Below are positions 17,284 through 26,147 of a stretch of DNA of 64,000 nucleotides, one piece after another (positions within the stretch are counted from its first letter, which is position 1; each line of letters begins with the position of its first letter). A model generated the notes under the pieces. It did no database searches and was not told the DNA's origin. It worked only from the letters and a program-made list of their open reading frames with translations. The position numbers and the translations under genes are program-made. Source of the DNA: Flavobacterium sp. 20NA77.7 (GTDB taxonomy: Bacteria > Bacteroidota > Bacteroidia > Flavobacteriales > Flavobacteriaceae); NCBI RefSeq assembly GCF_031326205.1, contig NZ_CP133721.1, positions 434,001 through 498,000 on the forward strand, read 5' to 3'.

Positions 17284-17673
17284 ATGAAAAAATTAATTTT
17301 AATTGCTGTTATTGCTTGTTGCATGACAAGCGTTCAAGCACAAGAAGTAAAACATGATGAAGCCAAAGCATCAGAAACAAAACTTAATAAAAATAAGCAA
17401 ATTACCATTGAAGTGGATGGAAGCTGTGGCATGTGTAAAAAAAGAATAGAAAAAGCAGCGTATTCGGTAAAAGGAGTAAAATCTGCCGATTGGCATGCAG
17501 ACCACAAAGACATTCATTTAATCATTGATGAAACAAAATGTTCTGTAGAAGATGTGCAAAAAGCTATTGCAAAAGCCGGGCATGACACCGAAAAGATAAA
17601 AGCTACCGATGAAGATTATGCAAAAATTCATGGATGTTGTAAGTATAGAGAACATACAGAGACACATGAATAA
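17284..17673 (+). CDS. Exported heavy-metal-associated (HMA) domain protein
   Basis: The 129-residue protein has a Sec signal peptide (about residues 1-20, VQAQ) and one HMA fold with the metal-binding motif CGMC (Cys48, Cys51) in a beta-alpha-beta setting (ITIEVDGSCGMC ... VKGVKSADW). A second cysteine cluster (HGCCKYREH) lies near the C terminus. It probably binds a soft metal such as copper in the periplasm. It follows the TonB-dependent receptor by 133 bases on the same strand. Confidence 0.87.
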   Translation: MKKLILIAVIACCMTSVQAQEVKHDEAKASETKLNKNKQITIEVDGSCGMCKKRIEKAAYSVKGVKSADWHADHKDIHLIIDETKCSVEDVQKAIAKAGHDTEKIKATDEDYAKIHGCCKYREHTETHE

Positions 17674-17680
17674 TTTTTTG

Positions 17681-17688
17681 TATATTTG
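17681..17688 (+). promoter_or_regulatory. -7 box of the DUF1761 gene
   Basis: TATATTTG matches TAnnTTTG and ends 27 bases before the ATG at 17716. The -33 region is not clear. Confidence 0.5.
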
Positions 17689-17715
17689 AATTACTAACCA
17701 ATTAAATTATTTATT

Positions 17716-18195
17716 ATGCCAATTAATCCAATTGCATGCTTAATAGCTGCGTTTTCGACATTTTTAGTAGGTTTTGTATGGTATAATCCAAAAGTTTTTG
17801 GGACTATTTGGATGAATGAAACCGGCATGACCGAAGAAAAGGCACAAAAGAGTAATATGATTAAAATCTTCGGATTAACATTAGTATTTTCTCTTTTAAT
17901 TTCATTTATGGTAGTTCCTATGATGGTAATTCATCAAATAGGGGCTGTTCAATTAGTGGGTGGTGATGAAACAAATGTTTCATTAATTGAGTTTTTAAAA
18001 GACAAAGGTGATGCTTTCCGAACATTTAAGCATGGCGCACTTCATGGTTTTATGGCAGGTGTTTCATTTGTATTACCTGTTATTGCTATAAATAGTTTAT
18101 TTGAGCAAAAATCTTGGCGTTATATCCTTGTAACTGCAGGGTATTGGATTGTTTCATTAACAATTATGGGTGCCATTATTTGTGGTTGGAAATAA
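17716..18195 (+). CDS. DUF1761 family membrane protein
   Basis: The 159-residue protein has four predicted membrane segments (ACLIAAFSTFLVGFVWY; IFGLTLVFSLLISFMVV; LHGFMAGVSFVLPVIAI; ILVTAGYWIVSLTIMGAIICGW). The opening INPIACLIAAFSTFLVGFVW with GFVWYNPKVFG and WMNETGMTEE matches the DUF1761 family. No function is known for it. It ends in a strong terminator and probably has its own promoter. Confidence 0.85.
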   Translation: MPINPIACLIAAFSTFLVGFVWYNPKVFGTIWMNETGMTEEKAQKSNMIKIFGLTLVFSLLISFMVVPMMVIHQIGAVQLVGGDETNVSLIEFLKDKGDAFRTFKHGALHGFMAGVSFVLPVIAINSLFEQKSWRYILVTAGYWIVSLTIMGAIICGWK

Positions 18196-18216
18196 TTTAA
18201 CATTTATTTAAATAGC

Positions 18217-18248
18217 ATTCGTCCTACATTTGTGGGACGAATTTTTTT
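18217..18248 (+). terminator. Terminator after the DUF1761 gene
   Basis: ATTCGTCC and GGGACGAAT form the stem of a hairpin followed by seven T. The predicted TTG start of the next gene lies only 4 bases beyond the T run. Confidence 0.87.
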
Positions 18249-18251
18249 ATA

Positions 18252-19397
18252 TTGGAAAATCTAACATTTAATATATATACTAGAACTGCTGACTTGCCTA
18301 ATTCTTGGGATGAGGTTGCAAAAAGTAATCATTTTCTTCAAACACCTTATTTAAAAGTACTAGAAGATTCTGCGCCAACAAATATGCAATGTTTCTTCAT
18401 TGGAATTTTTAAAAATTCTAGATTAATTGGTGTTTCGTTGGCTCAGTATCTTAATGTTCATCAACTAGAGTCTTTTGGTGAGCGAGAAAAGTGTTTTAAA
18501 ACAACAATTCGTAATTTTATATTTAAAAATTTTGCTTCTCATGTACTATTTTTAGGTAATAATATGATTACGGGGCAAAATGGGTATGCGTTTTCTGAAG
18601 TTATAGATTTCTCTAGTATTAGTGATGTATTAGTTCAATCAGCTCAAACATTAGTAACTTATTTTAAAGAAAAACAGGTCAACATACATTTGGTTTCATT
18701 CAAAGATTTTTATGAAAATTGTTCGGTTGAATTGAAAGAACATCATTTTTCATCTTTGTATGAGTTTAATACGCAACCTAATATGATTTTTAATCTTCCT
18801 ACATCATGGAAAACAGAATCTGATTATGTAGCGGCATTTTCAAAAAAATATAGAGATCAATTTAAACGCGCACATAAAAAAATTGAAGGTATAGAAGTGA
18901 GAGAGCTTGATGTAAACGAAGTAATTCATCACGAAGAAGCTATTTATAACCTATACCATTATGTGGCCCAAAATGCACCATTTAACACTTTTTTCTTAGC
19001 CAAAAATCATTTTTCAACATTTAAAAAACAGTGTGGCAGTCGTTTTAGAATCTGTGGTTATTTTTTTGAGGGGAGATTAGTAGGATTTCATTCTTTATTA
19101 CTAAACGACAACGTATTAGAGACTTATTTTTTAGGCTATGATGAGACCCTTCAAAAAGAAAAAATGTTATATTTAAACATGTTGTATAACATGACTAAAT
19201 TTGGCATAGAGCATGGTTTTGAAAAAATTATTTTTGGTCGAACAGCCTTAGAAATAAAAAGTTCAATCGGTGCAACGCCTGTACAAATGTCGGGATTCAT
19301 TTATCACACAAATGCTATTGTAAATAAATTGATTCCAAAATTATTTAAACGATTAGAGCCTGAAACAGCTTGGCAACAAAGACATCCGTTTAAATAG
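18252..19397 (+). CDS. GNAT/FemAB-like acyltransferase family protein
   Basis: The 381-residue protein resembles the double-GNAT FemAB/BioF2-like group of transferases: an N-terminal part with NSWDEVAKSNHFLQTPYLKVLE, and a C-terminal part with YRDQFKRAHKKIEG, GRLVGFHSLLL, and GFEKIIFGRTALEIKSSIGATPV. Substrate is unknown; relatives act on peptidoglycan precursors or other amino-acyl acceptors. The only start near the conserved N terminus is TTG 18252, which lies right behind the terminator of the preceding gene; the next in-frame ATG would remove about 43 residues. How it is transcribed is therefore unclear. Confidence 0.7.
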   Translation: MENLTFNIYTRTADLPNSWDEVAKSNHFLQTPYLKVLEDSAPTNMQCFFIGIFKNSRLIGVSLAQYLNVHQLESFGEREKCFKTTIRNFIFKNFASHVLFLGNNMITGQNGYAFSEVIDFSSISDVLVQSAQTLVTYFKEKQVNIHLVSFKDFYENCSVELKEHHFSSLYEFNTQPNMIFNLPTSWKTESDYVAAFSKKYRDQFKRAHKKIEGIEVRELDVNEVIHHEEAIYNLYHYVAQNAPFNTFFLAKNHFSTFKKQCGSRFRICGYFFEGRLVGFHSLLLNDNVLETYFLGYDETLQKEKMLYLNMLYNMTKFGIEHGFEKIIFGRTALEIKSSIGATPVQMSGFIYHTNAIVNKLIPKLFKRLEPETAWQQRHPFK

Positions 19398-19426
19398 TTT
19401 ATATTCAAAAAGTAAAATGGTAGATA

Positions 19427-21340
19427 TTAGCTCTCAATTTCCATTTGAACCGTTTCCCATTCTTCCATTAATTGATTCAGTTCTTTCTTTTTCTTTTCAT
19501 AGGCACCAAAGAACGTAACATCTTCCATCAGTTTCTCATAGTTTTTAGCTAAATTTTCATCATCTTTTGCTATTTCTTTCTCCAATTGTTGAATTTGACT
19601 TTCAATTTTAGAAAGTTTGTTCTGCAATGTTTTTTGTGCTTTTTGTTCTTCGTAACTTAAATTTTTAGTTGCAGTTTGTTGAGTAGGGGGTGGTAGCTTT
19701 ACATCGTCTTTCTTCTCAATTTCGCGCATATTTTGAGCGTTACGTTGTTCTAAGAAAAAATTAATATCACCTAAATATTCTTTGATTTTTTGGTCTTTAA
19801 ATTCATAAACGGTATTGGCCATTCCTTGCAAAAAATCACGGTCGTGTGAAACGAGTAGCAGTGTGCCTTCAAATTTTTGAAGAGCGGCTTTCAATACATT
19901 TTTAGATTTAATATCAAGGTGGTTTGTAGGCTCATCCATTACTAAAACATTGATGGGCTGCAATAATAATTTACAAAGTGCTAAACGATTACGCTCCCCT
20001 CCCGAAAGTACTTTTACTTTCTTTTCTACATCATCGCCTCTAAATAAAAAAGCACCTAACATGTCGCGCACTTTACTTCGGTTAGAGTCTAGAGCAGCTT
20101 CTAACATTGTGTCAAGCAAGGTTTTTTCGCCATCTAAGTATTCTGCTTGATTTTGTGCAAAATAGCCTAATTGCACGTTATGTCCTAATTTGATAGCTCC
20201 TTCAAATTCAAATTCTTTTACAATTGCTTTGATAAATGTAGATTTTCCTTGGCCATTTTGACCCACAAAGGCAATTTTACTGCCACGCTCTACTAGCAAT
20301 GAAATATCTTTTAAAATTGTTTTTTCGCCGTATGCTTTAGTAACGTGTTCGGCTTCTACAACCACTCTTCCAGGTGTAATAGACACAGGAAATGAAATAT
20401 TCATAACCGAATTGTCGTCTTCATCTACTTCAATACGTTCTACTTTATCCAGTTTTTTGATTAAAGATTGTGCCATCGAAGCTTTTGAAGCTTTCGCTCT
20501 AAATTTTTCAATTAACTTCTCTGTTTCTTCAATTTTCTTTTGCTGATTTTTTTGGGTAGCCAATTGTTTTTCTCTTATTTCTTCTCGAAGCACCAAATAT
20601 TGTGAATATGGCTTGTTGAAATCATAGGCTTTTCCCAACGAAATTTCAATAGTTCTATTGGTTACATTATCTAAAAACATTTTATCGTGTGAAACAATCA
20701 CAACAACCCCAGGAAAATTTTTAAGGAAGCTTTCAAGCCAAATAATACTTTCAATATCTAAGTGGTTTGTAGGTTCATCTAAAAGTAAAATGTCATTTGA
20801 TTGTAATAGCAGTTTGGCTAATTCAATACGCATACGCCAACCGCCAGAAAAAGTATCTGTTTGGTTATCAAAGTCTTCACGTTTAAAGCCTAAACCTAAT
20901 AAAATTTTCTCTGTATCGCCTACATAATTGTACCCGCCTAAAATTTCATAATGGTGTTGAACATCACTTAATTGTTCAATTAATTCAGAATAACTTTCGG
21001 TTTCATAATCTGTTCTAGTGGCTAATTGATGATTGATTTCATCAATTTTTAATTCTGCTTTTTTGATTTCTTCAAATGCTTGATACGCCTCATCTAATAC
21101 AGTTCTTCCTTTTACAAAATCAATATCTTGACGCAGAAATCCAATTTTAACTTCTTTTTCAGTAGCAATGCTACCACTATCTGGTTTAACATCGCCTGCC
21201 AAAATTTTTAACAAGGTTGATTTTCCTGCTCCATTTTTACCTACTAATCCCACGCGATCACCCGCGCCAAGTCTAAAGGTTATTTCTTCAAAAAGATAAG
21301 TTCCCCCAAAGGAAACAGATAAATTATGTATGTTTAGCAT
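19427..21340 (-). CDS. ABC-F family ATPase
   Basis: This soluble protein of 637 residues (from ATG 21340) has two ABC domains and no membrane segments. Such proteins act on the ribosome. Walker A motifs are GKNGAGKST and GQNGQGKST, signatures are SGGWRMRIELAKLLL and SGGERNRLALCKLLL, and both Walker B motifs read DEPTNHLD. Between them is the helical interdomain linker rich in Lys/Glu (EKQLATQKNQQKK, FRAKASKASMAQS). A C-terminal coiled coil follows a PPPTQQ linker, as in the Uup/YdiF subgroup. Whether it is a housekeeping translation factor or gives antibiotic protection cannot be told. A longer TTG start at 21352 is less likely. Confidence 0.92.
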   Translation of the reverse strand: MLNIHNLSVSFGGTYLFEEITFRLGAGDRVGLVGKNGAGKSTLLKILAGDVKPDSGSIATEKEVKIGFLRQDIDFVKGRTVLDEAYQAFEEIKKAELKIDEINHQLATRTDYETESYSELIEQLSDVQHHYEILGGYNYVGDTEKILLGLGFKREDFDNQTDTFSGGWRMRIELAKLLLQSNDILLLDEPTNHLDIESIIWLESFLKNFPGVVVIVSHDKMFLDNVTNRTIEISLGKAYDFNKPYSQYLVLREEIREKQLATQKNQQKKIEETEKLIEKFRAKASKASMAQSLIKKLDKVERIEVDEDDNSVMNISFPVSITPGRVVVEAEHVTKAYGEKTILKDISLLVERGSKIAFVGQNGQGKSTFIKAIVKEFEFEGAIKLGHNVQLGYFAQNQAEYLDGEKTLLDTMLEAALDSNRSKVRDMLGAFLFRGDDVEKKVKVLSGGERNRLALCKLLLQPINVLVMDEPTNHLDIKSKNVLKAALQKFEGTLLLVSHDRDFLQGMANTVYEFKDQKIKEYLGDINFFLEQRNAQNMREIEKKDDVKLPPPTQQTATKNLSYEEQKAQKTLQNKLSKIESQIQQLEKEIAKDDENLAKNYEKLMEDVTFFGAYEKKKKELNQLMEEWETVQMEIES

Positions 21341-21380
21341 AATATGTAACAAATGTGACGCAAAAATACTATACTTATTT

Positions 21381-21388
21381 TACCTTTG
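21381..21388 (+). promoter_or_regulatory. -7 box of the DUF983 gene
   Basis: TACCTTTG matches TAnnTTTG and ends 16 bases before the ATG at 21405. This supports the short start and excludes the earlier in-frame start at 21330. Confidence 0.55.
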
Positions 21389-21404
21389 TATAAAAAAAGA
21401 GAAA

Positions 21405-21800
21405 ATGTTTGGTAAAGGTTCAAAATTAGCGAGTATCATTAAAGGTACTTGCCCTCGTTGTCAAGAAGAAAGTATGTATGAGGATGCTAATCCGTTTAAT
21501 GTATCAAAAACCTATGCTATGCATGAAACATGTTCACATTGTGAATTACGCTATGCTATTGAGCCTTCTTTCTTTTATGGAGCAATGTATGTGAGTTATG
21601 GTTTAGGTGTTGCTTTTGCTGTAGCAGCGTTTATTATTTCGTATGTTTTCATTGGAACAACATTAAAAACTGCATTTATTGCTATTATTGCTACATTAAT
21701 TGTTTTTATGCCTATAATGATGCGTTTATCTAGAAATATTTGGATAAACATGTTTGTCAGTTTTGATAAAAATTGGAAAGAAAAGAAAACTAAAATTTAG
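21405..21800 (+). CDS. DUF983 family membrane protein
   Basis: From ATG 21405 the protein has 131 residues. It carries two CxxC pairs (TCPRCQEE and TCSHCELR) near the N terminus, a zinc-ribbon-like arrangement, followed by two membrane segments (FAVAAFIISYVFIG; FIAIIATLIVFMPIMM). These features match the DUF983 family, of unknown function. An in-frame extension to 21330 exists but would start within the divergent ABC-F gene leader and upstream of the -7 box. The 3' end overlaps the convergent oxidoreductase by 4 bases. Confidence 0.85.
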   Translation: MFGKGSKLASIIKGTCPRCQEESMYEDANPFNVSKTYAMHETCSHCELRYAIEPSFFYGAMYVSYGLGVAFAVAAFIISYVFIGTTLKTAFIAIIATLIVFMPIMMRLSRNIWINMFVSFDKNWKEKKTKI

Positions 21801-22864
21801 GACTTTAGTAATCCCAATTTTCTATAAATTCGAAGAATATCTACTTCTTTGTCTAAGGATTTTCCATTTTCAATAAAGGCGTATAATTTTTTTGCTAAAT
21901 AAGGTGCAAACATAACGCCTCGTGTGCCTAGGCCATTGAGTATAAATAAATTCTCTTTTTCAAAATGCTTTCCTACTAAGGGTCTTCTATCTTTGACCGT
22001 TGGTCTAATGCCTGCATAATGTTTCACTACCGTAAATGGACAAGAAATTAATTCTTGTAGTTGTGTTGTTAATTCATTTAGACCTTCTTGTGTAGGTTCA
22101 GTTTCCTTGTCTTGCCAATTATAAGTAGCGCCTACTTTATACCTATCATTTCCTACTGGTAAAATAAAAATACTTGCATTAATAATTTTAGTAAGCTTTA
22201 ATTCTGGAGCATGAATTAAAAGTAATTCGCCTTTTGTTCCGTCTAATGGAAGGTTGTTAAAAAAGGGGTTTTTGTGTAAGCCAAAACCTTCTGCAAAAAC
22301 AATATGTTTTGCCTTATAGTGTTTATAAAATAACTTAGCGTCATGCCATTCAATTTTGTCATACTCAAAGCTAGTTTCTTCTAAGGCATTAATTTCTTTC
22401 AAGTAGGCTGTGTAAAAATATTTATATCCAACGGTGTCTAAAAAGCCCGTGTAGTTTACTTTGCCATACTTATACGGTGCTTGTATAGCTTCATTTGTAT
22501 AGTTTTCTAAAGTAGGGTTGAGGTAGTTTGTTAAAGAGGGTTTATCTGAGGCCGTGAACCAATTATTTTGTTCTTCAATAGAATTAAATTTTCTTAATAA
22601 AGGAATTTCATGTAAAAAGCTACGGTTTATTTTTTTTTCAATTTTTTTATAAAAGGGTAGGACTAAATCAAGTTGTTCCTGTGCTTGCCATACTTCACTA
22701 AACCGTTTCAGTACTACGGGATTGTAAAGTCCGCCTGCTACTAGAGTAGAATTTTGTGAGTTATTGTCAAAAACTACTATAGTTTTTCCATTGCTGATGC
22801 AGGTTTCGGCGAACGAAATACCAGCTAGACCAGCACCCACAATTAAATAATCTACTTCTATCAT
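21797..22864 (-). CDS. FAD-dependent oxidoreductase (DAO family)
   Basis: The 355-residue protein starts with the dinucleotide-binding motif YLIVGAGLAGISFA and shows AGGLYNPVVLKR, HIVFAEGFG, and the C-terminal FAD block KHYAGIRPTVKDRRPLVG followed by LNGLGTRGVMFAP. This is the D-amino-acid oxidase/glycine oxidase fold, also found in MnmC and ThiO. Substrate is unknown. It lies downstream of gldN on the same strand, but a terminator separates them, and it overlaps the convergent DUF983 gene. Confidence 0.87.
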   Translation of the reverse strand: MIEVDYLIVGAGLAGISFAETCISNGKTIVVFDNNSQNSTLVAGGLYNPVVLKRFSEVWQAQEQLDLVLPFYKKIEKKINRSFLHEIPLLRKFNSIEEQNNWFTASDKPSLTNYLNPTLENYTNEAIQAPYKYGKVNYTGFLDTVGYKYFYTAYLKEINALEETSFEYDKIEWHDAKLFYKHYKAKHIVFAEGFGLHKNPFFNNLPLDGTKGELLLIHAPELKLTKIINASIFILPVGNDRYKVGATYNWQDKETEPTQEGLNELTTQLQELISCPFTVVKHYAGIRPTVKDRRPLVGKHFEKENLFILNGLGTRGVMFAPYLAKKLYAFIENGKSLDKEVDILRIYRKLGLLKS

Positions 22865-22876
22865 GCTACAAAAATA

Positions 22877-22907
22877 AAAAACTCCTGCTAATAGCAGGAG
22901 TTTTTTT
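22877..22907. terminator. Terminator after gldN
   Basis: ACTCCTGCTA and TAGCAGGAGT form a 10-bp stem with A and T runs on either side. It ends the gldKLMN unit on the minus strand; it also lies just upstream of the oxidoreductase ATG. Confidence 0.9.
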
Positions 22908-22930
22908 ATATGTATTGGAGAAAATTTTTA

Positions 22931-23827
22931 TTAGTAATTCCACATGTCGTGTTCGAAGTTGCGGATTTTTTCTTTTACTCTTTCAGATTCTAATAACTGC
23001 ATTAAAGAGTTTTCTTTCATATAGTCTTTGATTTCTCTATCACCATATACGTTTTCTTCAAGGTAAATAGTACCGTTAAAGCGACGTGCATTTAATAAAT
23101 GGTCAAAAGTGAAAGGCATAGATGAGTTTCTATCATTAAAGGCTTTTGCTCCGTGTAGTACATCTCTCGCTGCTGGGAAATAAATCCAGAATAAATCGAT
23201 ATACTCTTTTGTAGCCTCATTACCCATAGTATAAACATCTGGAACAACTGGGCAAATACCTAATAAACGGTATTTTAATTCGCCTTGACGTTTGTCAAAA
23301 TACCAGCATCCTTTTACTCTATAACCAGCTACATCAATAGGTTTAATTTCGGTTTTTACAATAAATTCTGGAGAAACTGATTTTGCACCCGAGTTTAATT
23401 CTTCAATACCTTGATCTAAAGTATCGATAAAAACTAAAGATTTTTCAATTTCTTCATATGTTTTTTTCGCTGTAAAATAACCAGAATCATAAACTTCTGT
23501 GATTTTTTTGTCTTTGATGGCATTCATTAAAACAGCATATAGAGGTTTTCTATCTGCGCTTAATTCTACTCCCTCATCAACAGGAAAATATAATGGGAAG
23601 TTTACTCTTTGATTGATATCAATCAATTCCCATACAGTTTTGCTCATAAACATGTCTCTATCGGCTACATAACCGTAAGGTAGAGGCTTGTCATTATCCG
23701 CGTTTAGTTCTGCTTGTGTTTTTTTACCAATCTCGTCTGGAGTCTTGGCATTTAACAAGTTAGACTGTGCAAAAATGCTACTGCTAACACATACTAAAGT
23801 TACTATTAAAAAATTTCTCCAATTCAT
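22931..23827 (-). CDS. gldN: Gliding motility/T9SS protein GldN
   Basis: GldN (PorN) is a periplasmic component of the type IX secretion system that forms, with GldK, the ring under the outer membrane and contacts GldM. The 298-residue protein has a Sec signal peptide (about 1-20, SSIFAQ) and the family blocks PYGYVADRDMFMSKTVWE, INFPLYFP-like NFPLYFPVDE, YRVKGCWYFDKRQGELKYRLLGI and ARRFNGTIYLEENVYGDREI. It is last in the order gldK-gldL-gldM-gldN, 16 bases after gldM, followed by a strong terminator. Confidence 0.96.
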   Translation of the reverse strand: MNWRNFLIVTLVCVSSSIFAQSNLLNAKTPDEIGKKTQAELNADNDKPLPYGYVADRDMFMSKTVWELIDINQRVNFPLYFPVDEGVELSADRKPLYAVLMNAIKDKKITEVYDSGYFTAKKTYEEIEKSLVFIDTLDQGIEELNSGAKSVSPEFIVKTEIKPIDVAGYRVKGCWYFDKRQGELKYRLLGICPVVPDVYTMGNEATKEYIDLFWIYFPAARDVLHGAKAFNDRNSSMPFTFDHLLNARRFNGTIYLEENVYGDREIKDYMKENSLMQLLESERVKEKIRNFEHDMWNY

Positions 23828-23843
23828 TTTTTATTTTTTTAAA

Positions 23844-25394
23844 TTATTGTACTTCAAAGGTACAAGGCGATATGTTTCTTGGTTGTTGATCAATACCAAT
23901 AAACTCAGCTTTAATTTCAGAAATAGTTACGACATCACCTCTACTTGCTTTTTTAAGCGCCGAGATAGCAGAACTGTTTAATTTATTACCAGAAACAACT
24001 ACAGTAGGTGAACCTGGAACTTTGATGTTAAATTGTTTTACACGTACTTGTACTGGGAAATCAAATTCTACCATTTCCGCGGTTACTGTACTGATTTCTA
24101 AACTTGATTTAGGTCCTTTTGCAGAAACCTCACCACGAATTTTACCAGTAGGCGCAGGTAATCCTTTAACACGGAAATTTTGACTACTAGTAACTGGTTT
24201 GCCATCAGGTAATTTACCTGTAACCGTAATGGTTACTGATGTTCCTGATGGTCTAAGTATATAGGCTCCTGGTTTTCCTGCAGAACGCATACCTGGAGCG
24301 CTAGCAGTAACCTTGTCAGCCGATATACCTGGGATAGAAACAGAAATAGGGTTATCTACACCTCTATATACTAAGTTCATTTTATCAGCAGATACAATAG
24401 CTTGATTAGGTTTTGGAACTACTACATATTTACCTTCAATAGCAATAGGCACAGGTTTGCCATCTTCAATAAAGGTAAATTTACCTGTAATGTCTTTTTC
24501 ACCAACAGAACCAGCACCCATTTTAAAAATAGCTTGACCGTTTTCAATTGAAGTACTTGCTCCATTTACTACTACTGATTGAGGTACTGTAGATTCGTCA
24601 TAACGACCTAATACTACTCTACCTGTAACTTGTTCGCCTTGGAAATATGCATTTTTATCCATTACTACAATAGCTTTGTAGTTTTTCATAGATGCTGCTT
24701 GCGCATTTGTATTACCAATTAAGGCATTGTATAAATCTTGTTCTGTTTTTTTAACATCGTTTTGCATAGCTGTTAATTTAGCTACAGTAGCAATTGCAGG
24801 GAAACCTTTGAAGTTATAATCTAAATATTTAGATTTTATTCCTTCTCCATTAGTTACATCTACTGTACTAAATCTTTTCTCTAAATCATCCATGATGAAT
24901 TTATATTTCACATCATTTCCGATAGCAGCTTTAATGTCTGCTCTAAATTTATCAATAGCTCCTACAATCTCTTTTCCTCTTGGAGAATACCCATCACCTT
25001 CAAACCAATCTTCGTCAATCGTAGATTTGTCCATGGCTTCATAAGGTAATTTTCCTTTATTTGGACCATCTTCTTCAACTTCAAATTTTGAAGTAACTTC
25101 TGTTTTTACTGATTCAATGAACTTATAGAAATTCTCAATAATAGGTTTTATTTGTTTTGCTTTTTCATAAGGCACGCCAAATTGTGCTTTATTTTCTTCA
25201 GCTTTAGACTCTAACTGCATGTATAAACTTTCGTTATAGTCTTTAGAGAAAGCATTCACACTTTGGAATTTTTCGTTCATTAATCCGAAAGCTGATAATA
25301 CTTCTTTTGACATGTTAAGTGCTAACATGGCGATGAAAACCAGATACATCAGGTTAATCATCTTCTGTCTAGGGGTTAATTTTCCTCCTGCCAT
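23844..25394 (-). CDS. gldM: Gliding motility/T9SS motor protein GldM
   Basis: GldM is the periplasm-spanning rotor shaft of the T9SS/gliding motor, anchored in the inner membrane with GldL. The 516-residue protein shows the conserved N terminus GGKLTPRQKMINLMYLVF with a single membrane helix; Arg9 in it matches the arginine that interacts with the GldL glutamate in studied systems. Four periplasmic domains follow; the C-terminal ones include ISADKVTASAPGM, GKPGAYILRPSG and the final region (SISALKKASRGDV-like, residues about 470-516). No truncation is seen. Confidence 0.97.
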   Translation of the reverse strand: MAGGKLTPRQKMINLMYLVFIAMLALNMSKEVLSAFGLMNEKFQSVNAFSKDYNESLYMQLESKAEENKAQFGVPYEKAKQIKPIIENFYKFIESVKTEVTSKFEVEEDGPNKGKLPYEAMDKSTIDEDWFEGDGYSPRGKEIVGAIDKFRADIKAAIGNDVKYKFIMDDLEKRFSTVDVTNGEGIKSKYLDYNFKGFPAIATVAKLTAMQNDVKKTEQDLYNALIGNTNAQAASMKNYKAIVVMDKNAYFQGEQVTGRVVLGRYDESTVPQSVVVNGASTSIENGQAIFKMGAGSVGEKDITGKFTFIEDGKPVPIAIEGKYVVVPKPNQAIVSADKMNLVYRGVDNPISVSIPGISADKVTASAPGMRSAGKPGAYILRPSGTSVTITVTGKLPDGKPVTSSQNFRVKGLPAPTGKIRGEVSAKGPKSSLEISTVTAEMVEFDFPVQVRVKQFNIKVPGSPTVVVSGNKLNSSAISALKKASRGDVVTISEIKAEFIGIDQQPRNISPCTFEVQ

Positions 25395-25456
25395 TTTTCT
25401 TTCTAATTAGTTAAATTGTTAATAATTTTAGTTTTAATTTATAACGATAAAACTAA

Positions 25457-26092
25457 TTATCCTTTGTTTTGCATAGCAGAAAGCATACCACCATAAACAG
25501 CGTTTAATGATGAAATGTTTGATGTCATTGATTGCATTTGCTCTTTTAATTTTTCTGCATTTTCAGCAATTTGAGCATTTGCATCTGCGTTTTTCTGAGC
25601 ACCGTCTAATTGTGCTTTATATAAATTGTTTAATGCTTCTAATGAATTGGCAGCATTAACCATTTCGTCTGCGTATTTCTTTTGTGAAGCGATAGCGTCA
25701 ACAGTAGGAGCAATATTTTTAGCAGCACCTTCAAAGTTTTTAATGCTATTGCTTAAGCTAGACATTAATTCACCATCAATTTTAGCATCTTTTAATAAGT
25801 TGTCTAATTTTTGTGATAATAACCCTTGAGCTTCACTTGGATCTTCTTTTTTAGCTGATTTTGGTTTTGCTTCACCACCTGCTAATTCTGGATATACTAA
25901 TGACCAGTCTAATTCTTTTTCAGGTTTATCAAAAGCCGATAATCCAAAAATTAATGCTTCTGTACTTAAACCGATAATAAGCATTAAACTTGCTCCTGGC
26001 CAGTGCATTAATTTGAATAAAGCTCCAACAATTACAACTGCTGCACCCATACCATAGGTGAAATTCATAACTCTAGGTGATAATAGTCCCAT
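25457..26092 (-). CDS. gldL: Gliding motility/T9SS motor protein GldL
   Basis: GldL forms the proton-driven inner-membrane stator/rotor ring around the GldM helix. The 211-residue protein has two N-terminal membrane segments (FTYGMGAAVVIVGALFKLMHWPG-type and ASLMLIIGLSTEALIFGL; kept apart here). The buried Glu45 in LSTEALIFGLSAFDKPEKEL corresponds to the essential glutamate of GldL. A cytoplasmic coiled-coil tail rich in Ala, Asn and Gln follows. It lies between gldK and gldM. Confidence 0.97.
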   Translation of the reverse strand: MGLLSPRVMNFTYGMGAAVVIVGALFKLMHWPGASLMLIIGLSTEALIFGLSAFDKPEKELDWSLVYPELAGGEAKPKSAKKEDPSEAQGLLSQKLDNLLKDAKIDGELMSSLSNSIKNFEGAAKNIAPTVDAIASQKKYADEMVNAANSLEALNNLYKAQLDGAQKNADANAQIAENAEKLKEQMQSMTSNISSLNAVYGGMLSAMQNKG

Positions 26093-26147
26093 AATAAATA
26101 ATTTTAGTTAGTTAAGTTAATATAATTTTTAAAAAATTGGTTTTTAA

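Noticed and set aside
21330..21404. Longer start for the DUF983 protein
   Set aside because: The -7 box at 21381-21388 lies inside this extension, and the family begins at the later ATG.
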